Origin: Promerops cafer
Taxonomy: Eukaryota > Chordata > Aves > Passeriformes > Nectariniidae
Reading direction: 5' to 3'
Length of the DNA stretch: 64,000 nt
Assembly (NCBI GenBank): GCA_013398275.1
Contig: VZSE01008408.1
Span: 1 to 64,000 of the forward strand
Below are positions 1 through 7,391 of this stretch, in pieces. The stretch's first letter is position 1; each line of letters starts with the position of its first letter. The translations under genes and the position numbers were made by a program. The notes under the pieces are model-generated. The model saw only the letters and a list, made by a program, of their open reading frames with translations. It was not told where the DNA came from and searched no databases.

Positions 1-493
1 TTTCCTGAAAGGAAATTCTTTCTGTTCTGTCCACACATATTTAAGAAGGAAGATCGAAGGATGGGTTAACATGCAAATCATCAACCTATGTTTAACAAAA
101 TAGGTTAATCCATCTGTAATTATTCCTATGTGACTGAAAAGGCCTTTATATATGGCACTTGCACCTGTGCTTGGGACTCTCTTCTGGAAACACACACAGG
201 GTTGAAAGGTTTGGACTTTGGATCCATTCTGCTGTCATTCAAGGAAACAGGTGAGACAGGATTTGCTCTAAGAGCTCCTATACATCTGTGGGTAAAGAAA
301 TGCTCATTTCAAGTTCTGAAACTGTTCCACTGACTTTTGCCATGTGTCACTATGGAGCAAAGCATTCATCGTTTGCATCATTTTCAACACTATGGATTCC
401 TGTGTTCCTGTGTTCTGTCACTTTATCCTCACATTTTCTTTCCAGGGAAGACATTCTGGATTAAGCTCTGCGTTTTTCACAACAGTATATATA
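1..493. other. 5' flank of the provirus, no gene seen
   Basis: Ordinary AT-rich sequence. The short open frames here show no recognisable domain. It ends at the target-site duplication of the provirus. Confidence 0.6.
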
Positions 494-499
494 TTTTCT
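494..499. repeat. Target-site duplication, left copy (TTTTCT)
   Basis: TTTTCT lies directly before the first base of the 5' LTR (TGTTGCATCC) and recurs at 9167-9172 directly after the 3' LTR end (AACACA). Six bp is the usual duplication length for alpha- and betaretroviral integrases. The sequence is T-rich, so some chance similarity is possible, but both copies sit exactly at the element ends. Confidence 0.75.
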
Positions 500-735
500 T
501 GTTGCATCCCATGGGAGGCCCTGCAGGCCTCAGGCAGAGGCTTAATGGGCCCCATGGAATGAGACGAGAGTATAACCACCAAGTGATCCACTGACTGTTT
601 GAGAAATCTATGATGTCACCCCAGTTTTGTATCCACGNGTCTCACCGACTGCTAACAGACCCTCAGAGCTATCCCAGATGGACACGCTCTCAGGAAGGCG
701 GTTGCCCTGAGCCACCTAGGCAGGGGGCTACCGTA
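500..735 (+). repeat. 5' LTR, incomplete (internal gap at base 638)
   Basis: Bases 500-637 match 8597-8734 of the 3' LTR with 3 differences in 138. Bases 640-735 match 9071-9166 with about 12 differences in 96 and no indel. The segment equivalent to about 8735-9069 (about 334 bp, most of U3 and R) is absent, and the junction carries a single N at 638. The LTR starts with TG. Its last base aligns with the CA end of the 3' copy, here decayed to TA. Either an assembly gap was collapsed to one N, or a real deletion lies next to an ambiguous base. Confidence 0.9.
638..638. other. Unknown base N inside the 5' LTR
   Basis: This is the only ambiguous base noticed. It falls exactly at the junction where about 334 bp present in the 3' LTR are missing, so it probably marks a collapsed assembly gap. 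Confidence 0.9.
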
Positions 736-737
736 GC

Positions 738-755
738 TGGTGCCCAAACAGGGAC
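738..755 (+). promoter_or_regulatory. Primer binding site, tRNA-Lys type
   Basis: The 18 bases TGGTGCCCAAACAGGGAC start two bases after the 5' LTR end. They match the known tRNA-Lys3 primer-binding consensus except at two positions, both explained by CpG decay (CG to TG and CG to CA). In a live element this site binds the host tRNA that primes minus-strand DNA synthesis. Alpharetroviruses use tRNA-Trp, so the lysine site argues for a betaretroviral backbone. Confidence 0.85.
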
Positions 756-1074
756 CGGGTCACCCATCCGGTTCCCTGAGAGTCTCCTTTTGCCTGAAGG
801 CACAAGGGCCTTGGACCACCAGCACCTCCAAGTACGAGGCTCTCTCAATTTTCTGAGGGACCTCGGAATGGAGTCTCCAGCCGACAATCCCTCAAGACCA
901 TCTGAGAGGACCAGCTGAGGTTGGCATCCCCATTGGCTCCTGGAGTGGTGAGTGTGCAGCCTTCTCCTCACCCTCCCTGTTTCTTTCCTGCACCCTGTCT
1001 CTGTTGACTGCAGGTTTTAGGAGCCCTTTCTATTCTGTTCTTTGTGTTCTGCTTTCTAAGGGGACAAGGAAATA
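756..1074 (+). other. Retroviral leader between PBS and gag
   Basis: Untranslated leader with no convincing coding frame. It should hold the packaging signal, which cannot be recognised by eye. It contains the candidate splice donor at 948. Confidence 0.6.
945..953 (+). promoter_or_regulatory. Candidate 5' splice donor (GTG|GTGAGT)
   Basis: GTGAGT at 948-953 fits the donor consensus and lies in the leader upstream of gag, where the donor for spliced env mRNA is expected. The three upstream bases (GTG) fit the consensus less well. The matching acceptor was not located. Confidence 0.4.
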
Positions 1075-2594
1075 GTGGGAAACACAACTAGCACCCATGG
1101 GCAGGAATTTTACATCCAAGTTGTGGAATCCCTGAAAAATCTTGGAGATTTTAAGTTTTCTAAGAGGGAGCTGAAGTCTTTTGTTCACTTCTTGTTTGAA
1201 AATTTTCCTGATTCAAAGAAGGAAGATGTTATTTCATTTGAATATTGGGACAAGGTTGGGAAATTCCTGTTCAAGTTACAGTCAGAGGGAAACTTTAAGG
1301 TTGGGAAATTTGTTCCTTTTCTTTGTCATTTTCTTCAGTTGACTAGCCAAAGGGAAAGTTCAGGAGACCCCCAGTTCGCCACCCAAGCTTCTTCCCGGTT
1401 TTCTCATTCCACCCCCCTCAATCTTAATCCCCCTTTCCCTAAGGGAAGGTTGCAGAGCTTGCTGTGCTGCACAGGAGAGCCACTGTCCTCCTGCTGCCTC
1501 CTCTCCTTCTCTGTCCTCCCCTCGATCTGGCACTGGCCATGCCATATCGAGATTTCGCCAATTCTCTGGCTTTCCCTCTCGTTCCTTTTCCAGTTTTAAT
1601 CCCCCCCTTCTAAATGTTCAAAATGGCACCTGACACATTGCAGGCCCATCAATTTCTTCTTTGCAAAATGGCTGCTGTCTTTCATGTTCTTCTTCTTCCT
1701 CCCCTGGGGTTCCCGCCATTTCCACCAGCTCCTCTCTCTCAGCTCGTGACATCACTGCGCCAAGTTCCTCCCCGCCTCCTGTTGCATCGACACCCCTGGC
1801 GTTGGGTCACTCCTCCTCCTACCCAAACTCCACCCAGGGTGGGAGGGATCTCCCAGGGGAGGGCACTGCCTCTTCCAGGTGTTGCCATGCCTCTGCTCCG
1901 CCCATGGCCACTTCTGGTTCTGCCCACACCGAAACCGGAAGTAGGCCCCCTCAGAAGGAAGCTATCTTGGACTCCTCTAGCCACCAACATCAGGCTACTC
2001 TGGTGGTGGGCAGGAGGTGGGCTGTGCCTCGTGATACCCCAACCTCCTTGGAGGATGCAGGTAGCGAGGTACCACCCAAGGTTCCATTGAGGCAGGGCTG
2101 GCTGAAAACCCTAGATAATGCTAGGAGGGCAGGGGACCTGGAGGTAGCGGAAGAGTTGCAATGCCTAGTAGCCCCAGTTATCATCAAGTCGGGGAGAGAT
2201 CCAATGCCTTACTTGGAACTGAAAGAGATTCTGAAGGCAGCAAAAATGCACGGAAGGTCATTGCACCACTTCTGAAGCATGTTGGACATTACATTTAATA
2301 GTCACGTGCTTGTCCCTGCTGACATCAGGAAAATCATGTCCGTCCTGTTGTCTCCCATGCGAAGCTTTGTGGCAAGAATATCTTAAGCCGCTGATTCAAA
2401 AATATCCACTCACCAGCAACTCAGTGCCCCTGACTGTTGCAGAGATGTGTGGTGCCAAAGGGTATGACAAGCCTGAGCAGTAGGCCCTTTATTTACCCCA
2501 GACCCTTCTGGAAGACACTAAAGCTGCGGCACGCACAGCATTGCTAAAAACGCCAGATGGTGCAAAGCCTCAGCAGCTGTTTGCCCACTTTACT

Positions 2595-2636
2595 CAAGGG
2601 CCCAATGGGCCCTTCCTCAAGTTTGTCGAGTGGCTT
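2595..2636 (+). other. gag: Major homology region of capsid
   Basis: The frame reads QGPNGPFLKFVEWL, with the Q-G-x-x-x-x-F-x-x-F-V-x-x-L spacing of the conserved capsid motif required for assembly in orthoretroviruses. A stop codon follows 14 codons later. Confidence 0.8.
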
Positions 2637-2870
2637 AGTGAAGCCATTGACAAACAAATTGACAATGAGGAGGGCTGAAAAGAGCTATTGAAAAAGATGG
2701 CTGAGGCCAATACAAACAGTGAGTGCAAAAAGATAATCTGAGCACTCCCATCAGATCCAGAACCATCCGTAAAACAAATGATTGAGGCATGCATAAAAAT
2801 ACATTCCACTGAATATACGATTGTAGCAGCAGTGACTGAGGGCATGGGAAAAGCCGTAGCGAACCACTTT

Positions 2871-2912
2871 AGCCACTCTTGATTTAAGGAAGGGCATTTT
2901 GCAGCTAACTGT
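2871..2912 (+). other. gag: Nucleocapsid zinc knuckle, inactivated
   Basis: The spacing is that of a C-x2-C-x4-H-x4-C knuckle, with His at 2895-2897 and the final Cys at 2910-2912 (KEGHFAANC). The first Cys position is AGC (Ser) at 2871-2873 and the second is TGA (stop) at 2880-2882. Each is one or two changes from a Cys codon. Such a knuckle would normally bind zinc and package genomic RNA. Confidence 0.75.
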
Positions 2913-3108
2913 CCATCACCACCACGCCCACCACATGCCCCCCGGCGGCAGAACCACCAGCAGTCGGGAAACGAACAGCGCAGTGAGGGGCAGCCCCGCG
3001 TGATGACACAAAATAGTAGGCCATACTGTCCCATCTTGCCCACCGTTCTGGAGGACCACATTGCCCTGACGCCCCAGGGTCAGCAATTCCACCGCGTCGA
3101 CTCTGCGA

Positions 3109-3378
3109 GGACCAAGACCACAACCATGGGATGTGGCACTTCTGGTTCAAGAACCAGATAGCTGGTCACAAGCAAGTGCTATGCACCACATTAACTGTTC
3201 AACTTGAGGACAACCAAGTTGCTCGTGTACCCGTGGGGTACATAGAGATTTCACACAAAAGACCTTTATCAGTTTTGCCAGTTGGAGACATGTGCCACAC
3301 TCCACCGGGCATTTCAATCATACCCGAGGAGATCCTTCTTGACCCCAGTCAAGAAATCACGGTTTCAATCAAGAAATG
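3109..3378 (+). pseudogene. dUTPase-like domain at the start of pro (decayed)
   Basis: From 3131 the frame reads through CTTLTVQLEDNQVARVPVG and GISIIPEEILLDPSQEI. Order and spacing resemble the retroviral dUTPase that betaretroviruses encode before the protease; that enzyme hydrolyses dUTP to keep uracil out of viral DNA. The motif-1 region (about 3165-3190) is split between two frames, consistent with a small deletion. The glycine-rich GRSxxA motif is not recognisable. A 20-bp tandem duplication at 3349-3388 shifts the frame into the protease. The position supports the call. The sequence similarity is from memory and only moderate. Confidence 0.55.
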
Positions 3379-3388
3379 ACAGTCTCCA
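3349..3388 (+). repeat. 20-bp tandem duplication causing a frameshift in pro
   Basis: Bases 3349-3368 and 3369-3388 are two copies of a TCAAGAAAT-led unit with 4 mismatches. Twenty is not a multiple of three, so the duplication moves the reading frame by two, exactly from the dUTPase-like frame to the protease frame. Confidence 0.75.
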
Positions 3389-3849
3389 TCATTTGCACAC
3401 AGACACCTACCCGACTGACTAAGGGAACTCCATTTGTGACACTCTATGTATTAAATGGACAGGACTACCCTGATGATGTGGACCATGAAATCTACATGTC
3501 CACTGTCATTGGGAAAGACAAACCACGAATTACTCTCTATCTTAGGCATAAAGGCAAAACATACACAATCACTGGAATGGCAGACACAGGTCCGGACATC
3601 ACCTTGGTGCTGCTCTCTAGTTGGCCCCGCGATTGGGAGTTAGTGCCCCCTTGTGGCACAGTCTCCGGAGTTGGGGGAGCTGTCACCACTCTGCAGAGCA
3701 AGCACCTTATCCATGTTGAAGGACCGGAGGGGCAAATTGCCACTATTCGACCCTACGTGGCAAAAACCCATCTTGTCCTATGGGGCCGAGACCTGCTCTC
3801 CCAATGGGGGACCCGGCTTGAAATCCCAGATCCCGAGATGGATTTTTAA
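3389..3849 (+). pseudogene. pro: Retroviral aspartic protease (pro), near-complete frame
   Basis: The open frame (from 3376) covers the end of the dUTPase-like region and then the protease. The active site reads MADTGPDIT, keeping Asp-Thr-Gly but with Pro where Ala is usual. The C-terminal GRDLL motif (LWGRDLLSQWG) is present near 3784-3819. It would cleave Gag and Gag-Pro-Pol as a dimer. The frame ends at TAA 3847-3849, directly after a G_GAT_TTT slippery heptamer that would feed ribosomes into pol. The domain itself is uninterrupted, but the upstream frames are broken, so I treat it as a pseudogene. Confidence 0.85.
3840..3846 (+). promoter_or_regulatory. Putative pro-pol -1 frameshift slippery site (G_GAT_TTT)
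   Basis: The heptamer is in the correct phase relative to the protease frame (G|GAT|TTT|TAA). It resembles the known mouse mammary tumour virus pro-pol site GGAUUUA. The frame one base back opens directly into pol (ATG at 3849-3851 overlapping the stop, then GATEKRT). I could not verify a downstream pseudoknot by eye. Confidence 0.7.
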
Positions 3850-3932
3850 TGGGGGCCACTGAAAAGCGCACCATCCCACATCAGATATGGAAAACAGAAG
3901 AACCAGTGTGGGTGGACCAGTGACCCCTTCCC
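3849..3932 (+). pseudogene. pol: pol 5' fragment, upstream of the nested LTR
   Basis: In the -1 frame after the slippery site the sequence reads MGATEKRTIPHQIWKTEEP, followed by VWVDQ, a TGA at 3921-3923 in place of Trp, and a Pro-Leu-Pro start of the RT fingers. It then stops abruptly at 3932, where the antisense LTR begins. The RT continues at 4426. Confidence 0.8.
3927..3932. repeat. Target-site duplication of nested LTR, left copy
   Basis: CTTCCC here and CTTCCA at 4426-4431 flank the nested LTR. Five of six bases match, and the pol reading (Leu-Pro) is present on both sides. Confidence 0.75.
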
Positions 3933-4060
3933 TGTTGCAGTGCGAGCACAATGGAGGTCCTCGGCCACCGGATTGCGGGGCTTTGGCCCACGGAGGTGGC
4001 AGCCACTGCCGACTGACAGGGGAAGAAAGGGAGCCGAGACGGGTGTTCACCAAGAGCCTC

Positions 4061-4066
4061 TTTATT
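4061..4066 (-). terminator. Poly(A) signal of nested LTR (AATAAA)
   Basis: The plus strand reads TTTATT. On the minus strand this is AATAAA, about 50 bp downstream of the TATA box. This is consistent with a short R region. Confidence 0.65.
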
Positions 4067-4115
4067 AGGACCCAGGGGAGACGACGAAGACCAAGAACAA
4101 AGGAAGGGCTAAGGT

Positions 4116-4123
4116 CTTTATAG
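4116..4123 (-). promoter_or_regulatory. TATA box of nested LTR
   Basis: The minus strand reads CTATAAAG, upstream of the AATAAA signal in the same orientation. Its core promoter would point against the host provirus. Confidence 0.65.
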
Positions 4124-4425
4124 GGAGGGGTATGGGGAGAGTTCAGGGTTGGGGTTTACACTGAAGGAGGAACTTAAGGGGCACAACCCAATGGGGACAC
4201 ACAAAGCGGGATTATGCAAACCCCTGCATTAGAATATAACCACTAATAACACAAAGAAGAGAGAACTTTCTAGGATTGTTCCTTATTTGTTGAGTGGGGG
4301 TGGAGTGCCTTTTCCTGGGCTTGTGGGGCCACTCCCACAGGGTGGAGGGGGTGAATCCTCTCTAAGTCACGTTCTTCTCCCAACATTGCCTAAATCTCCA
4401 CATGCTGGGGTGGGGGCACCCCACA

Positions 4426-5640
4426 CTTCCAGAAGAAAAATTAAAGGCACTCAATGAATTAGTAGAAGAGCAGGTCTCCAAAGACAATCTAATACCATCC
4501 ACTAGCCCCTGAACAGTTCTGGAAAGGACAAATGGCGGCTCCTCCAGGACCTGCAAAAGATCAATCAGGTCCTGGAGGACATGGGCCCACTCCAGCCACA
4601 CCTCCCCTCTGTGTCCATGCTCCTGAGAGAGTGGCAGCTCACAGTACTTGACATTTAGGACTGCTTTTTTGACATCCCCATCCATCCTCCAGAGGCTCCC
4701 AAGTTCACTTTTTCAGTACTATCATTAAACCGAAGGGAGCTGATGGTACCAATGGACGGTCCTACCCCAGGGAAAGAAGAATTCCCCTGCCATTTGCCAA
4801 TGTTTTGTCGCGGGCATTTTATCATCCATCCAAATGTGGTACCCGGATGCTGTCCTTCTCCACTACATGGACGACATCTTGATTTGTGCAAAGGAAAAAA
4901 CACACGTTGACAAAGTCATTCAAAAGACTACCAAAGCACTGAATGAGGCAGGATTCCAGATTTCCCCAGAAAAAATCCAACAGACAGCGCCATGGACCTA
5001 TTTCAGCTTCCAGATTGGAGAAACAGCCATTGCGCCCCAGCCTCTGGCCATCAAAGATAACCCTAAAATGCTCCGAGACCTCCATCAACTCTGTGGGAGC
5101 ATGAACTGGGTTCATCCTCTGCTAGGGCTTACCACCGATGACCTAGCCCCCCTGTTCAATCTTCTAAGAGGTCGTGAGGAGCTGGATTCTCCTCGTCACC
5201 TTACTCTGGAAGCCAAAGAGGCCCTTCAAAAAGTAGCAGACGCCATTAGCAAAAGAAAGGCACACTGGGTGGACCCTGTCCTCCCAATCCAGTTCACAAT
5301 CCTTGGTAAGTCACCCCACTTTTATGGGCTGCTGTTCCAGTGGGACAGCAGCCTCCAGGACCCATTACTTATTTTAGAGTGGATTTTTCTCCCACATTGG
5401 CAACATAAAACCATTGTCACACCGCAGGAGCTCATGGATCAGCTTGTGTCCAAGGCCAGACCTCGCCTTTGGACCCTTGCAGGGTGTGACCCGACATGCA
5501 TTTTTCTGCTGGTGAATTTGGCTGCATTGGAGGATTTGCTCCAAAACAATGAGAACCTCCAATTCGCCCTTGACAGCTACCTTGGCCAGCTTTCCATTCA
5601 CTACCCACGACACAAATTATTTAACACGGCTTTCTTTCTA
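4426..5640 (+). pseudogene. pol: pol: reverse transcriptase region
   Basis: RT copies viral RNA into DNA. The fingers resume at 4426 (LPEEKLKALNELVEEQ), meet a TGA near 4510 and shift frame. The next piece (about 4533-4735) carries motif A as LDI-stop-DCFFDIPIHP, with the catalytic Asp at 4650-4652 and a TAG at 4656-4658. A further frameshift near 4740 leads to motif B (LPQG...SPAICQ) and to YMDD at 4864-4875. From there the thumb and connection regions are open without a break. At least three frameshifts or stops precede YMDD, so no active enzyme can be made. Confidence 0.92.
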
Positions 5641-6120
5641 ATTCCAAATTCATCAAAGAGCAGAGTGCCACTCAGTGCTCTGACAATTTTCACGGACGGC
5701 TCTGGAAATTCACATAAATCTGTGATGACCTGGAAAAATCCTGACACGCAGCAGTGGGAGTCTGATGTCAGGGTTGTTCCAGGATCTCCGCAAATTGCAG
5801 AGCTGGTAGCCATCATCAGAGCGTTTGAGCGGTTCCGCTGCCCTTTTAATCTGGTCACGGATTGGGCCTATGTTGCTGGCATAGCTGAAAGGGCTGAACA
5901 TGCATTGTTGAAAGAGGTTGAGAATCTGGCTGTGCATAGCTTGCTCTCGAGACTCATCTTCCTCATCTCCCACTGAGAGCAACCCTACCATATAATGCAT
6001 GTCTGGTCACACTGTGACTTGCCTGGACCAGTGGGAGAGGGCAACCAAAGGGCTGACCTCTTGGCCATGGCTGTGGACAATATCACCATCCCAGGCATTT
6101 TCCAGCAGGCCAAGCTGAGC
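5641..6120 (+). pseudogene. pol: pol: RNase H domain
   Basis: RNase H degrades the RNA strand of the RNA-DNA hybrid. The acidic set is visible in one frame with RT: Asp in FTDGSG (5695-5697), Glu in AELVAI (5800-5802), Asp in VTDWAYV (5860-5862) and Asp in NQRADLLA (6055-6057), plus the SH...LPGP loop. The residue after the third Asp is Trp where Ser is usual. A TGA at 5974-5976 cuts the domain before the last Asp. Confidence 0.88.
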
Positions 6121-7082
6121 CATGACTTTTACTATCAGAACGCTCCTGTCCTCAGCTGAATGTTTAAAATCACAGGGGAGCAACCTAGGTCCATTGTGGG
6201 ATCATGTCCGAACTTCCAGAGCTTTGCCATTCCATCTCTGAGCGCAGGTGTCAACCCTAAGGGGTTGAAAAGCCTGGAGCTGTGGCAGTCGGACGTGGCC
6301 CATATACTATCACTTGGACCCCTAAAGTATGTACATGTGTCAGAGGACACGTTTTCAGGCAACGTCTTCGCTTCCTGCCACACCAGTGAGAAAGCGAAAG
6401 ACATGTGAAAGCATTTTTGATGGCTTTTGCAACTTTAGGCGTCCTGAAAGAAATGAAGACTGACAATGGACCAGCTTACAAATCAGATAAATTCAGTGAA
6501 TTCCTGGACCAGTGGGGAATTGCCCACACCACTGGCATCCCCTATAATCCCACTGGCCAATCAGTTGTTGAGAGAGCTCACCAGACCTTAAAACAGCCTC
6601 TCAACAAACAACAAGAAGAGACCAAACTCTTACCACCTCCAGAGAAGTTGTGCAAAGCCTTGTTTGTACTTCTCTTTTTGAATAGGTCCTTTTCAGACTT
6701 GAACCCACCCGCTATCCGACACTTTAGCAGCTTTACCCAACAGCAATAGACAACCAAGCATCCGGTCATGTACAAAGACCCCGAGACAAAACAAATACGT
6801 GGCCCCTTCCCCTTCATTACCTGGGGGAGAGGCTAAGCTTGTATAGCCACTGTAGTTGGACCGCAGTGAATGCCAGGCCGGAACGTCAAACCGTATGTGG
6901 ACACATCACCGATCCATGACCCTCTCCAAACTGACAATCAACCTCAAGCTTCTGCTTTGTGGAAGCGAAAGAAAAAGAAAACGATGCCAAAAATCGTCGC
7001 CAGAACTCTAAGACTTATCTCTATTAAAGCATTTATCCAAACTGTAACCTTAGATGTGCAATATCATTCCCCCATCTCCTGA
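6121..7082 (+). pseudogene. pol: pol: integrase
   Basis: Integrase inserts viral DNA into the host genome. In the HHCC zinc domain the first His is kept (6121-6123) but the second position is Tyr (6133-6135). The first Cys is kept (6205-6207) and the second is Phe (6214-6216). A TGA lies at 6157-6159. In the catalytic core Asp1 is in WQSDV (6292-6294); after a one-base loss in the T run near 6415 the frame changes. Asp2 is in KTDNGPAY (6462-6464) and Glu in VVERAH (6570-6572), with the exact D-x35-E spacing. The C-terminal domain (ETKQIRGPFPFITWGRG) is broken by TAG 6747, TAA 6834 and TGA 6867. The frame stays open from 6870 to 7082, but the true end of integrase is uncertain. Confidence 0.92.
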
Positions 7083-7355
7083 AACTCTTTTCCCCACTAC
7101 CTACCCTCATCTTTTTTAAACCTCTCTTGAAACCCAAATTGCTGCCTTAATAGGCTGGCTCGCACTGCTTAATCATCTACCTCAGCCAAACTATCATCCT
7201 GCTACAAAATTTAAAGGAGGCACAGAGGGTGGGAAGGGAGTGGGAGGATGGGAAAGTTCAAAGAAGTAGTTGGGAAACAATGTATGTTTTCTAGGAAGTA
7301 CTTGTTAAAGTATCAAAGTTAAATAAAGTTACAAAGTCTTTTTAATCTAACATAA
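7083..7355 (+). other. Region between pol and env
   Basis: AT-rich and purine-rich sequence without a recognisable reading frame. An env splice acceptor would be expected near here, but none stands out. Confidence 0.5.
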
Positions 7356-7391
7356 GAACTAAAGCAAACAGAACTGACTGAGAGAGACCTG

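Larger units (their letters stand above)
1075..2960 (+). pseudogene. gag: gag pseudogene (MA, proline-rich spacer, CA, NC)
   Basis: Gag would form the virion core. The matrix frame opens at 1075 with MGNTTSTHGQEF-like residues (the first codon is GTG, not ATG). It has a myristoylation-type Gly2 and a betaretrovirus-like helical matrix to about 1345, then shifts frame. A Pro/Ser-rich stretch and the spacer before CA lie in the next frame (about 1346-2275). After a TGA at 2273-2275 the capsid N-terminus continues in that frame to a TAA at 2382-2384. From about 2400 the third frame carries the rest of CA, including the major homology region at 2595-2636 (QGPNGPFLKFVEWL). TAG after 2480 and TGA codons near 2677 and 2739 interrupt it. 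A single damaged zinc knuckle closes NC at 2871-2912. I see no second knuckle. Confidence 0.85.
3933..4425 (-). mobile_element. Nested solo LTR, antisense, inserted in pol
   Basis: 493 bp bounded by TG...CA (plus strand TGTTGCAG...CCCCACA) with a 6-bp target duplication. Read on the minus strand it has a TATA box (CTATAAAG, plus 4116-4123) and, about 50 bp further, a poly(A) signal (AATAAA, plus 4061-4066), giving a U3-R-U5 order. It shows no similarity to the LTRs of the host provirus. No internal viral sequence accompanies it, so it is a solo LTR left by recombination. LTR plus duplication is 499 bp, which accounts for the pol frame change across it. Confidence 0.88.

Noticed and set aside
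493..503. LTR start at TGCATCCC (503), giving TCTTGT as duplication
   Set aside because: That choice gives no matching duplication at the right end. Starting at TGTTGCATCC (500) gives an exact TTTTCT on both sides.
1614..2090. Plus-strand frame of 158 codons in gag
   Set aside because: It overlaps the real gag spacer frame (1661-2275), which leads into the capsid. This one is the neighbouring frame of a proline-rich sequence.
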